A stretch of 64,000 nucleotides of DNA from JBCCGI01 sp039029355 (GTDB lineage: Bacteria; Planctomycetota; UBA1135; GCA-002686595): assembly GCA_039029355.1 (NCBI GenBank), contig JBCCGI010000041.1:1-64000 (forward strand), in the 5' to 3' direction. The notes under the pieces are model-generated. The model made no database searches. It saw only the letters and a list, made by a program, of their open reading frames with translations, and was not told the origin of the DNA. The position numbers and the translations under genes were made by a program. Positions 7,206 to 17,885 of this stretch are shown piece after piece. Position 1 is the first letter of the stretch. Each line of letters starts with the position of its first letter.

Positions 7206-9059
7206 CTACTCGGCTGCGCGCGTGGCCAGGGTGAGGCGTGCTCCGCGCTCGACGCCGTCGCGCAGGTAGCGCGCGACGACGACGTCGCCGGGCTTGTAGA
7301 CCTGCAGCATGTAGACGAAGTCGTGGATCGTGTCGATCTTGATGTCGCCGACCTGCAGGATGATGTCGCCGGCCAAGAAGCCCGCCTTCTCGGCCGGGCT
7401 GCCGGGCGAGGTGCCGGCGAGCAGGAGGCCGGTCACGTCGCTGCCGTACTCGGGCACGGTGCCGAACCAGACGCTCCAGCCGCGCTCGCGGCGGGCGGTG
7501 TCCTCCATGTCGATCTCGGGCTCGACGAAGGGCAGTCCGTCGGCCTTCAGCATGCGCTGCACGAACGCGACGCCGAGCGCCACGACGCGCGCCGCGCCGT
7601 CGGCCTCGAAGCGCTCGGCGTCGTCGGCGGGCGTGTGGTAGTCGGAGTGGACGCCGCTGAACAGGTGGAGGGCGGGCACGCCGCGGCGGAGGAAGACCTG
7701 GTGGTCGCTGCCGCCCATCCCGCTGCCGGAGAACGAGACCTGGAGGTCGAGCTCCGCGCGCTCGGCCGCCGCATCCATCCAGTCGGCGAAGACCGGCGAG
7801 GTGCCGGCCCCGAGCACCTGCAGCACCCCGTCGCCGGCGCGGCCGACCATGTCGAGGTTCAGGTTGGCGACCACGCCGTCGAAGGGCACGGTCGGGTTCG
7901 TGGCCCAGTGCTCGGCGCCGAGCAGCCCGAGCTCCTCGGCCGACCACAGCGCGAAGAGCACGTTGACCGGCGGCTTGCCGTCCGAGTAGGCCTCCTTTAG
8001 CGCGCGCGCGATCTCGAGCACGCACGCCGTGCCGCTGGCGTTGTCGTCGGCGCCGTTGTGGATCGCTCTCCCCGCATCCGGAGCCAGCGAGCCGGGGCCG
8101 CCCCACCCCAGGTGATCGAAGTGCGCCCCGACGACGACGGTGCGCGAAGCGTCGCGGCCGGGCAGCAGCCCGAGCACGTTCGACGCCATGGAGTTGGCGC
8201 GCTTCACGTCGGCCACCAGCGCGAGCGGGCGCGTGTCGAGCACCATCGGCTCGGGCACCATGCGCTGCGCGTCCAGCTCGGATACGCGCGCCTCGTACGA
8301 ACCGCCCGCAAGCGCGTCGGCGACCTCGCGGTCGACGATCAGGGCCGGGATGCCGGCCTTGGCCTCGCGGCTCGAATCGAAGGGCGGCACGGCTTCGCCC
8401 GAGGAGGGAGGCTGCGCGATCAGCACCGCCCCGTAGCCGCGCCGCTTCGCGTTCATGACCTTGAGGAAGATCGACCCGGCGCCGCCCCAGTTGTCCGGCG
8501 CCTTCTCCTCGCCGAAGCCCAGCGCGCCGGTGCCGCGCGACTCGGCCGGCGGGTAGGGCGGCACGCCGCGCACGATCAGCGCGATCTTGCCGCTGCCGTC
8601 GGCCTGGCCGAAGTCGTTGCGGCCAAGGGCCTCGTCGGCGATGCCGTAGCCGCAGTACACGACCTGGCCCTCGAAGCTCGCGGCCTTGGAGCAGAAGAGC
8701 GGCGCCGCGCGCGGCCCGTCCGGGCCGGGGCCGCCGAGCTGGGCCGAGCTCTCCGCCCACCACAGGCCGGAGCCGCCGCCGTCGCGGGCCGGGAGCGGCA
8801 CGGCGAAGGGCTGGAGGTACTCGACCTCGCCCGCCGGAGCGAGGCCGGTCTCGGCCATGCGCTTGGCGAGCCACTCCGCCGCGGCGCGCTCGCCGGGCGT
8901 GCCGGCGCGGCGCCCTTCGCGCGCGTCGTCCGCCAGCCAGGTGACGTCGGCCAGGAGCCGGCCGGTGCGCGTGCCGCGCGACGGCGCAGTGGAGCCGCAC
9001 GAGGCCGTGGAGAGAACGAGGAGCAGGGCGGCGAGGGAGCGGGTGCCGGGGCTGTGCAT
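7206..9059 (-). CDS. M28-family zinc aminopeptidase with C-terminal PDZ domain, lipoprotein
   Basis: A 617-residue lipoprotein (lipobox STASC, Cys near residue 21). A PA-like insert (about residues 100-260) precedes the M28 peptidase core. The co-catalytic zinc ligands expected of the family are visible: HFDH, NGADDNASG, SAEELG, a downstream Asp in LNLDMVGR, and His in SGVHSDYHTPAD. The last 90 residues form a PDZ domain (LLLAGTSPGSPAEKAGFLAGDIILQVG). It should trim peptides at the cell envelope. The start at 9059 lies 6 nt after TAACAT, implying a leaderless mRNA, and only 34 bp separate it from the divergent YfhO-like gene. The PEBP gene follows. Confidence 0.92.
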   Translation of the reverse strand: MHSPGTRSLAALLLVLSTASCGSTAPSRGTRTGRLLADVTWLADDAREGRRAGTPGERAAAEWLAKRMAETGLAPAGEVEYLQPFAVPLPARDGGGSGLWWAESSAQLGGPGPDGPRAAPLFCSKAASFEGQVVYCGYGIADEALGRNDFGQADGSGKIALIVRGVPPYPPAESRGTGALGFGEEKAPDNWGGAGSIFLKVMNAKRRGYGAVLIAQPPSSGEAVPPFDSSREAKAGIPALIVDREVADALAGGSYEARVSELDAQRMVPEPMVLDTRPLALVADVKRANSMASNVLGLLPGRDASRTVVVGAHFDHLGWGGPGSLAPDAGRAIHNGADDNASGTACVLEIARALKEAYSDGKPPVNVLFALWSAEELGLLGAEHWATNPTVPFDGVVANLNLDMVGRAGDGVLQVLGAGTSPVFADWMDAAAERAELDLQVSFSGSGMGGSDHQVFLRRGVPALHLFSGVHSDYHTPADDAERFEADGAARVVALGVAFVQRMLKADGLPFVEPEIDMEDTARRERGWSVWFGTVPEYGSDVTGLLLAGTSPGSPAEKAGFLAGDIILQVGDIKIDTIHDFVYMLQVYKPGDVVVARYLRDGVERGARLTLATRAAE

Positions 9060-9065
9060 GGGATC

Positions 9066-9087
9066 ATGTTAGACACCGCGGTAGGCT
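9066..9087. promoter_or_regulatory. Back-to-back leaderless promoters between M28 and YfhO-like genes
   Basis: The 34-bp space between two divergent start codons holds two -10 boxes: TAACAT on the minus strand (9066-9071), 6 nt before the ATG at 9059, and TAGGCT on the plus strand (9082-9087), 6 nt before the ATG at 9094. Each promoter's -35 region would have to overlap the opposite -10 box or coding sequence, so the two promoters probably compete for polymerase. Confidence 0.55.
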
Positions 9088-9093
9088 CATGCG

Positions 9094-11697
9094 ATGTCGG
9101 CCGCTACGCCGCCCCCCACGTCGACCGGCCCGACGGAGCCCCCCCACGGGCGGCCCCCGGCCGCCGCGGAAGCCAGCCCCGAGCGCGACGCCAGCCCGTG
9201 GCTCGCGCTGCTGCTCGTCGTCCTCGCGCCGACGCTGCTCCTGGGCGGGCCGATCCTCGCCAAGGAGCGCTTCCTGCCGCACCTGCCGGTCGCGCTGGAG
9301 CCGCTCGCGGCCGAGCACCCCGAGGCCGCGGCCCGCGCCCGCGAGCGGATCGCCTACGGCCCCGCCGACCGCATCTTCCCCACGCTGTCGGACCAGCTCG
9401 CGATGCGCGCCGAGCTCGCGAACCTCGACCTGCCAACCTGGGAGCCGCACCTCGGCCTGGGCGCGCCGCTGTTCGCCAACTCGATCGCCGGGCCGTGCTA
9501 CCCGCCCAACTGGCTGGGGCTCGCGCTGCCGCCGGACCTCGCCGCGGGGCCGCTGGCGTGGCTCACGCTGGTGCTCGCGGGCCTCGGGATGGGGCTCTTC
9601 CTGCGCCGCATCGGGCTCGGGGTCGGCGCCTGCGCGGTGGGCGTGATCGGCGTGCAGCTGGGCGGCTGGGGTATCGCGAACCTCTTCTACTTCATGAAGG
9701 TCGACGCGGCGCTCTGGCTGCCGCTCTCGCTGTGGGCGGTCGAGGGGATGGCGCGCGGCATCCGGCGCAGCGGCCTGTGGCTGTTCCTCGCGACGGCGCT
9801 GTCGCTGCTGGCCGGCTTCCCCCCCATCGCGCTCTTCTCGATCGCCACGACGCTGGCCTACGCCCTGGTGCGCTTCACCGCGCCCGGCGCGCGGCTGCTG
9901 GGGGCGCCCGCGGAGACGCTCGACCCGGGCAGCCTGCGCGGGCCCAAGCTCGTGCTGCGGCTGGGCCTCCTGCTCGCGCTCGGCATGGCGGCGGCGTCGT
10001 GGCAGCTGCTGCCGACGGTCGAGGCCAGCCGCGAGTCGCTGCGCCAGGGCAACACCGTCGCGGATCTGGAGCGCCAGAGCCTGCCGCTGGCGACCCTCGC
10101 CGGCGTCGTCGTGCCGGACCTCGTCGGCGCGCCGACCGAGCCGCCGGCCGAGCTCGGCCCGCCGGTCGCGTGGTGGCTGACGCCCGCCGCCGACTGGTCG
10201 AAGGCGATGAACGCCAACGCGCTCGAGTGGAACACCTTCGCGGGCATCGGCCTGGTGCTGCTCGGCGCCGCCGCGCTCTGCGCCTGGCCGCGGCGCGCGG
10301 GGCTGCCGGCGGCGGCGCTGGTGCTCTGCTACGGCTTCGCCCAGGGCTGGCCGGGCGCGCGCTCGCTCTACCACCTGCCGGGGCTCGGCGCCGGGGCGCC
10401 GAACCGCATGCTGGCGGTCGCGTGGGTGCTGTGGCCGTGGCTGGCGGCGCTCGGAGCCGAGGCGCTCTTCACCGGCCGCGCCCGCGCGCGCGCCGGGCTC
10501 TTCGGCGCCGCGCTGCTGCTCGCGCTCGGCGCCGGCGCCTTCGCGGCACAGCTGGCGCCGGACGAGTTCGGCTCCGAGCTGCAGGCGACGCTCTTCGAGC
10601 GCTACGCCGGGCGCGAGGATGCCCCCACCCGGGACGAGGTCGCCGGGGTCGTGCCGCTCGACGCGGCCGTCCTGGCGGGCGAGCGGCTGCGCTCGGCCGC
10701 CTGGCTGGTCGCGGCGCTGGCGGCGGCCTACGCCGGCGCCGCCTCCCTCTCCGGGCGCTTGGGGGCGCGCGGCGCCACGGCGCTGGTGGCGGCCCTGGTG
10801 CTGTGCGAGGGCACGCTGACGAGCCGTGGACACCTCCTGAGCCATCCGACGGGCGCGCTGGAGGTGTTCCCCGCCTCCGAGGCACTCGACGCCGTGCGCG
10901 AGGCGGCCGGCACCGGCCGGGTGGTGCGGCTCGACCGCAGCGGCTCGGGCGTCGGCGAGGTGCACGACCTCGGGCGGCCCAACCTGCTGCAGGTGTACGG
11001 CATCTCCGACCTGACGCCGTGGACCGTGTTCACGCCGCGCGGGCTGGTCGAGCTGGTCGAGGACCTCGACCCGGGCGCGCGCTTTCGCTCAGGTATCGCG
11101 CGCGTGTCGTCGCCCGAGCTCCTGGGGGCGCCGCTCCTGGACCTCTTGCGCGTCAGCTGCGTGCTCGCGCGCGATCCGGTCGAGCATCCCGCGCTCTCCG
11201 CGGTGCTCGCACGCCCGGGCTTCCACGTCTACCGCCGCGCCGGCGCGCTCGCGCCCGCGCGCATCGTCGCGACCGGGGTCGCGACGCCGTCGGACGAGGT
11301 GGCCCGCGGGCTGCTGGTCGGCGGCGGGGTCGACCTCTCCCACCAGGCGCTGCTCGCCCCGGGAGTCGAGCCGCGTCCCGCCGTCCCCGACGCCGGGCAG
11401 GCCGAGATCGTCGCGGTGCGCCGGCCCGCGAAGAACCGGCTCGACGTCGAGGTGCGGGGCAGCCGCGGCGGGCTGCTGGTGCTGCACGAGCAGTTCTTCC
11501 CCGGCTGGAAGGCGACCGTCAACGGCGCCGACGCCGAGCTGCTGCGCGTCGACCACGTCTACCGCGGGCTGTGGCTGCCCGAGGGCGACGTCGTCGTGCG
11601 GACGTGGTACGAGCCGTGGTCGCTGCGGGTCGGCTTCGGGCTCACGCTGCTCGCGCTCTTCGCCGCGGGCTTCCTTACCCTGCGCCGGGGGTGGTAG
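9094..11697 (+). CDS. YfhO-like polytopic membrane protein
   Basis: An 867-residue integral membrane protein. After a Pro-rich cytoplasmic N-terminus there is a first transmembrane helix (about residues 37-55), a large extracytoplasmic loop, then around a dozen hydrophobic helices, a soluble region and a final helix before FLTLRRGW. The C-terminal soluble part has HEQFFPGWKATVNGADAELL followed by LPEGDVVVRTWYEPW, the hallmark of the YfhO family (PF09586), members of which act in glycosylation of cell-surface polymers. The start is set by TAGGCT 6 nt upstream. The MBL-hydrolase gene starts 4 nt after the stop, so an operon of three genes is likely. Confidence 0.75.
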   Translation: MSAATPPPTSTGPTEPPHGRPPAAAEASPERDASPWLALLLVVLAPTLLLGGPILAKERFLPHLPVALEPLAAEHPEAAARARERIAYGPADRIFPTLSDQLAMRAELANLDLPTWEPHLGLGAPLFANSIAGPCYPPNWLGLALPPDLAAGPLAWLTLVLAGLGMGLFLRRIGLGVGACAVGVIGVQLGGWGIANLFYFMKVDAALWLPLSLWAVEGMARGIRRSGLWLFLATALSLLAGFPPIALFSIATTLAYALVRFTAPGARLLGAPAETLDPGSLRGPKLVLRLGLLLALGMAAASWQLLPTVEASRESLRQGNTVADLERQSLPLATLAGVVVPDLVGAPTEPPAELGPPVAWWLTPAADWSKAMNANALEWNTFAGIGLVLLGAAALCAWPRRAGLPAAALVLCYGFAQGWPGARSLYHLPGLGAGAPNRMLAVAWVLWPWLAALGAEALFTGRARARAGLFGAALLLALGAGAFAAQLAPDEFGSELQATLFERYAGREDAPTRDEVAGVVPLDAAVLAGERLRSAAWLVAALAAAYAGAASLSGRLGARGATALVAALVLCEGTLTSRGHLLSHPTGALEVFPASEALDAVREAAGTGRVVRLDRSGSGVGEVHDLGRPNLLQVYGISDLTPWTVFTPRGLVELVEDLDPGARFRSGIARVSSPELLGAPLLDLLRVSCVLARDPVEHPALSAVLARPGFHVYRRAGALAPARIVATGVATPSDEVARGLLVGGGVDLSHQALLAPGVEPRPAVPDAGQAEIVAVRRPAKNRLDVEVRGSRGGLLVLHEQFFPGWKATVNGADAELLRVDHVYRGLWLPEGDVVVRTWYEPWSLRVGFGLTLLALFAAGFLTLRRGW

Positions 11698-11701
11698 CGC
11701 G

Positions 11702-12487
11702 ATGCACGTACAGACGCTCGCCAGCGGGAGCCAGGGCAACAGCACGCTCGTACGGGCCGGCGACACGCACCTTCTGATCGACGCGGGGCTGCCGACCGAC
11801 GAGCTCCTGGAGCGCCTCGACGCCGCGCGCGTGGCGCCGCGCAGCATCGACCACATCGCGCTCACCCACGGGCACCTCGACCACGCGCGGGCGGCCGGCG
11901 AGCTGAGCCGGCGCTACCGCATCCCGATCCACTGCGCCGAGCGGCTCGCCTCGAACCGCAGCGTGCGCGGCGCGCACTGCCTGTCGGCCTTCACGATCGG
12001 GCGCACCTTTGAGCTCGCCGGCGCGCGCGGCGACGACGGGCTGCGCCTGCGGCCGGTGCTGATCCCGCACGACGCCCGCCCCACCGTCGCCTTCCGCGTT
12101 GAGCACGGCGAGCGCGTCGCGGCGCTGGTGACCGACATGGGGCGACCCGATCGCGAGGCCGCGGTGGCGCTCCGCGGCGCCGAGCTCCTGGTGCTCGAGT
12201 TCAACCACGACGCGGACCTGCTGGCGCGCGGTCCCTATGCCTCGCGCCTCAAGCGGCGCGTGGGCGGCCCCCACGGGCATCTGTCGAACGACCAGGCCTG
12301 CGAGGTGCTGCGCGCGGTGGCGTCGCCCGCACTGCACACGCTCGTGCTGGGGCACCTGTCGCGCGCGAACAACACGCCCGAGCTGGCGCGCGCGGCGGCC
12401 GAGCGTACGCTCGGCGAGCTCGGCCGCACGGACGTCCAGGTGCTCGTCGCCGGACAGGACGAGATCGGCCCCAACCTCAAGGTGTGA
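11702..12487 (+). CDS. MBL-fold metallo-hydrolase (YycJ/WalJ-like)
   Basis: A 261-residue metallo-beta-lactamase-fold protein. It has the N-terminal LASGSQGNSTLVRAG typical of the YycJ group, the metal motif THGHLDH (about residues 58-64), further ligand candidates IPHDA and TDMGRPD, an LEFNHD segment, and the C-terminal HLSNDQA ... LGHLSRANNTPELA that is characteristic of this branch. Related proteins have exonuclease-like or unknown hydrolase activity, and B. subtilis YycJ has been linked to mismatch repair. It lies between the YfhO-like gene (4 nt gap) and the nitroreductase (1 nt gap), so it is translated from a shared transcript. Confidence 0.85.
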   Translation: MHVQTLASGSQGNSTLVRAGDTHLLIDAGLPTDELLERLDAARVAPRSIDHIALTHGHLDHARAAGELSRRYRIPIHCAERLASNRSVRGAHCLSAFTIGRTFELAGARGDDGLRLRPVLIPHDARPTVAFRVEHGERVAALVTDMGRPDREAAVALRGAELLVLEFNHDADLLARGPYASRLKRRVGGPHGHLSNDQACEVLRAVASPALHTLVLGHLSRANNTPELARAAAERTLGELGRTDVQVLVAGQDEIGPNLKV

Positions 12488-13189
12488 CTTGAACGACACG
12501 CTCGACCTCCTCGCCCGCCACCGGTCGATCCGCCGCTTCCGCGACGAGCCGCTCGACGAGCGCGCGGTGCGCGCCGCGGTCGCGGCGGCGCAGCACGCCT
12601 CGACCTCGTCCAACATCCAGGCCTACTCGCTGCTGCGCGTGCGCGACGCCGGGAAGCGCGAGCAGCTGGTCGAGCTGACCGGCGGCCAGCCACAGGTCGC
12701 AGCCTGCGGCGGCTTCTTCGTGGTGTGCGGCGACCAGCGCCGGCACGCGCTGGCGGCCGAGGCCGCGGAAAGCGCGTACGCGCCCAACCTCGAGACCTTC
12801 CTGCTGGCCGCGGTCGACGCGTCGCTCTTCGCCCAGAACCTGTGCCTGGCCTTCGAGTCGCTCGGCTACGGGATCTGCTACATCGGCGGGCTGCGGAACC
12901 GCCTGGCGGAAGCGGACGAGCTGTTGGAGCTGCCCGAGCACGTGCTGCCGCTCTACGGCCTGTGCGTGGGCGTTCCGGATCAGGAGCCCTCGCTGCGCCC
13001 GCGGCTGCCGGTCGACGCGGTGCTGTTCGACGACCGCTACCCCGACGACGAGACCGTGCTCGCGAGCCTGGCGGAGTACGACCGCACGATGGCCGCGTAC
13101 TACGCCGAGCGCGGCAAGCCCGGATACACCTGGACCGGCGGCATCACGCGCAAGTTCGCGCGCGAGAACCGCGCGCACCTGGCGGGCTT

Positions 13190-15688
<2,499 letters not shown>

Positions 15689-15877
15689 GGAGGGAAGGCG
15701 GCGGGTCGAACGCGCTGGCGAGAGAAGACCGCTGCCGATCAGCTGGCGAGCTAATCCCTTCGTCGACCGGATCCGCCTTCCTCCTGGGCGGGTTCGGCGA
15801 AGATCCTTGAGAATCCCCGTCTAGGGGCAGGAAAGCGTTTCCGGCGGAGGAGCCACGAGTTGGCCCGTGGCGCGCGC

Positions 15878-16567
15878 TCAGGAGAACACGTTCCAGCGGA
15901 TGATCGCCCAAATCGCGATGAAGGCGTCCTTCAGGCCGATCTTCTTGCCTTCGGAGTAATCACGGCCGGCGTAGGAGATCGGGACCTCGTACACGCGCGC
16001 CTTCATCTTGGCGATCTTGGCCGTGATCTCGGGCTCGACGGCGAAGGTCCGCGACTGCACGTCGAGCTTCTGGGCGAACTCGCGGCGGAAGACCTTGTAG
16101 CAGGTCTCCATGTCCGTGAGGTTCAGGTTGGTGAAGATGTTCGACACCGTCGTGAGGCCGCGGTTGCCCAGATAGTGCCAGTACAGATGCACGCGGCCGT
16201 ACGGCCCGCCGAGAAAGCGGCTGCCGTACACGACATCGGCCTTCTCTTCGAGGATCGGCCGCAGCAGGGCGTCGTAGTCGGCCGGGTCGTACTCCAGGTC
16301 GGCGTCCTGGATCAGAAAGACGTCGCCCTCGAAGTGCTTGAGCGCCGTCCCCAGCGCAGCGCCCTTGCCCTGGTTCTTCTCGTGGCGGAAGGCGCGGATG
16401 TTGTCGTAGCGCTTCTCCAGCTCGGCGATGATCTCCGGCGAGCGGTCGGCCGAGCAGTCGTCGACCAGCACGATCTCCTTGTCGTAGGGAGTCGCCTGCA
16501 CGCGCTCGATGATCGCTTCCAGGGTCTTCTCCTCGTTGAAGACGGGGATGGCGACGGTCAGCTTCAT
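15878..16567 (-). CDS. GT2 glycosyltransferase, polyprenyl-phosphate sugar transferase type
   Basis: A 229-residue GT-A-fold protein that starts directly with KLTVAIPVFNEEKTLEAII and has the nucleotide-sugar motifs VLVDDCS and QDADLEYDP (the DXD-like metal site), followed by SRFLGG and a C-terminal amphipathic segment. This compact form without membrane anchors is typical of dolichol/undecaprenyl-phosphate mannose or glucose synthases. The ATG at 16567 is the first residue that fits the fold. It follows the next GT2 gene by 13 nt and ends a run of four co-oriented glycosyltransferase genes. Confidence 0.9.
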   Translation of the reverse strand: MKLTVAIPVFNEEKTLEAIIERVQATPYDKEIVLVDDCSADRSPEIIAELEKRYDNIRAFRHEKNQGKGAALGTALKHFEGDVFLIQDADLEYDPADYDALLRPILEEKADVVYGSRFLGGPYGRVHLYWHYLGNRGLTTVSNIFTNLNLTDMETCYKVFRREFAQKLDVQSRTFAVEPEITAKIAKMKARVYEVPISYAGRDYSEGKKIGLKDAFIAIWAIIRWNVFS

Positions 16568-16580
16568 GGAGGAGGGGGGG

Positions 16581-17885
16581 CTACTTGTTTGGTTCGGGCC
16601 CCTGCTCGGTGAGGCCGTCGAAGAGAGTATCGATTCCGAAGCGCCGGGCGATTCCGAAGTGGAGGGAACGGTAGGCAGGCTCATCCTCGATGCACCAGAG
16701 GGGTTTGTGGAAAAGCTGGAAGATCTCGTCGTCGGGACGCCGGCGCCTGGCCTGGACGTCGGCTCGACGCCGTTCCCAGTGATCCCAGTTGCCCAGGAGA
16801 TCGTTGATCCCGATCAGGTCCGCGACCGCGACCTTCGTGAGAGGCGTCGAATCCTGGGCTGCGCGTTTGGCCTTGTCCAGCAATCGGCCGGCCGCGCCCT
16901 TGTCCTTCACATCCTGCCGCTCGATTCGATAAGGAGTGTCGTCGGCCAGCCCCGAGATCAGCAGCATCCGCCGCACCGCCAGGGAGAGGGCGGCCGGAAA
17001 AACTTGCGCGAGGTGGGCGTCGTCGTAGTTCTTGAAGCAGGCCAGGAGCGGATTCCGCACCTGTAGCAGGCGCACCGTCTCCTTCGGGAAGGTCTTGCTC
17101 GTGCTCGAGTGGTGGTGGTACGCCACCGCCTGCGGGGCGTAGTGCACCTCATGCCCCAACACCCAGAGGCGCCAGCCCAGGTCGACGTCCTCGTAGTAGG
17201 CGAAGAAGTCCTCGTCGAACCCGCCCGCCTCGAGGAACACGGTGCGGTCCACGGCCATCGCTCCTCCGCAGGCGAACAGCGTGCGGGCGGGGCGGTCGTG
17301 CTCGGGGCCGGGCTCCTTCTCGTAGCCCTTCTGGATCCCGATGCCGTGGAAGTTCATGCCCCCGCCGGCGGAGTTCATGCGCTTGCCGTCCCACGACAGC
17401 ATCTTGCCGGTGGTCGCCTGGCACTCGCCGCGCACGATCGGCGAGACGAGCTCGCGCACGAAGCTCGGCTCGACGCGCATGTCGTTGTTCAGGAAGACCA
17501 GCGTGCGGGCGCCCTCGGCCGCGCGCGCGCCCTGGTTGCAGCCGGCGCTGAAGCCGAGGTTCTTCTCGTTCTCGATCAGCCGCACCCAGGCGTGGTCGCG
17601 CTTCACCGTCGCGACGCTCTCGTCGGACGAGCCGTTGTCGACCAGCACCACCTCGATTCGCTCGGACGGGTAGTCGAGCTCCGAGAGGCTGTCGAAGCAG
17701 CCCTTCAGGTGCCGCAGCCCGTTGTAGTTGAGGATCACGATCGAGACCGGCGGGAGGTCCTCCTCCCCCACCGCGCCGCCGGGCTTCAGCTCGGCGCCGA
17801 TCAGGCGAGCACCCGACTGAGGCGGCTCGGGAGGCGCGGGCGGATGCGCCCGCTGGATGCCGAGAAGTCGCCGCACGAAGCCCAT
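16581..17885 (-). CDS. GT2 glycosyltransferase (rhamnosyltransferase-like)
   Basis: A 434-residue family-2 glycosyltransferase. After a basic N-terminal segment the catalytic domain begins at about residue 48 (VSIVILNYNGLRHLKGCF), with VVLVDNGSSDES, NLGFSAGCNQG, FLNNDMRVEP (DXD-equivalent) and the acceptor-side FDEDFFAYYEDVDLGWRL, a hallmark of WbbL-like rhamnosyltransferases. The C-terminal 120 residues are helical and of unknown role. Its ATG overlaps the TGA of the upstream fusion glycosyltransferase (TGATG), so translation is coupled. The cluster probably builds a surface polysaccharide or glycan; the sugar cannot be told from sequence. Confidence 0.9.
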   Translation of the reverse strand: MGFVRRLLGIQRAHPPAPPEPPQSGARLIGAELKPGGAVGEEDLPPVSIVILNYNGLRHLKGCFDSLSELDYPSERIEVVLVDNGSSDESVATVKRDHAWVRLIENEKNLGFSAGCNQGARAAEGARTLVFLNNDMRVEPSFVRELVSPIVRGECQATTGKMLSWDGKRMNSAGGGMNFHGIGIQKGYEKEPGPEHDRPARTLFACGGAMAVDRTVFLEAGGFDEDFFAYYEDVDLGWRLWVLGHEVHYAPQAVAYHHHSSTSKTFPKETVRLLQVRNPLLACFKNYDDAHLAQVFPAALSLAVRRMLLISGLADDTPYRIERQDVKDKGAAGRLLDKAKRAAQDSTPLTKVAVADLIGINDLLGNWDHWERRRADVQARRRRPDDEIFQLFHKPLWCIEDEPAYRSLHFGIARRFGIDTLFDGLTEQGPEPNK

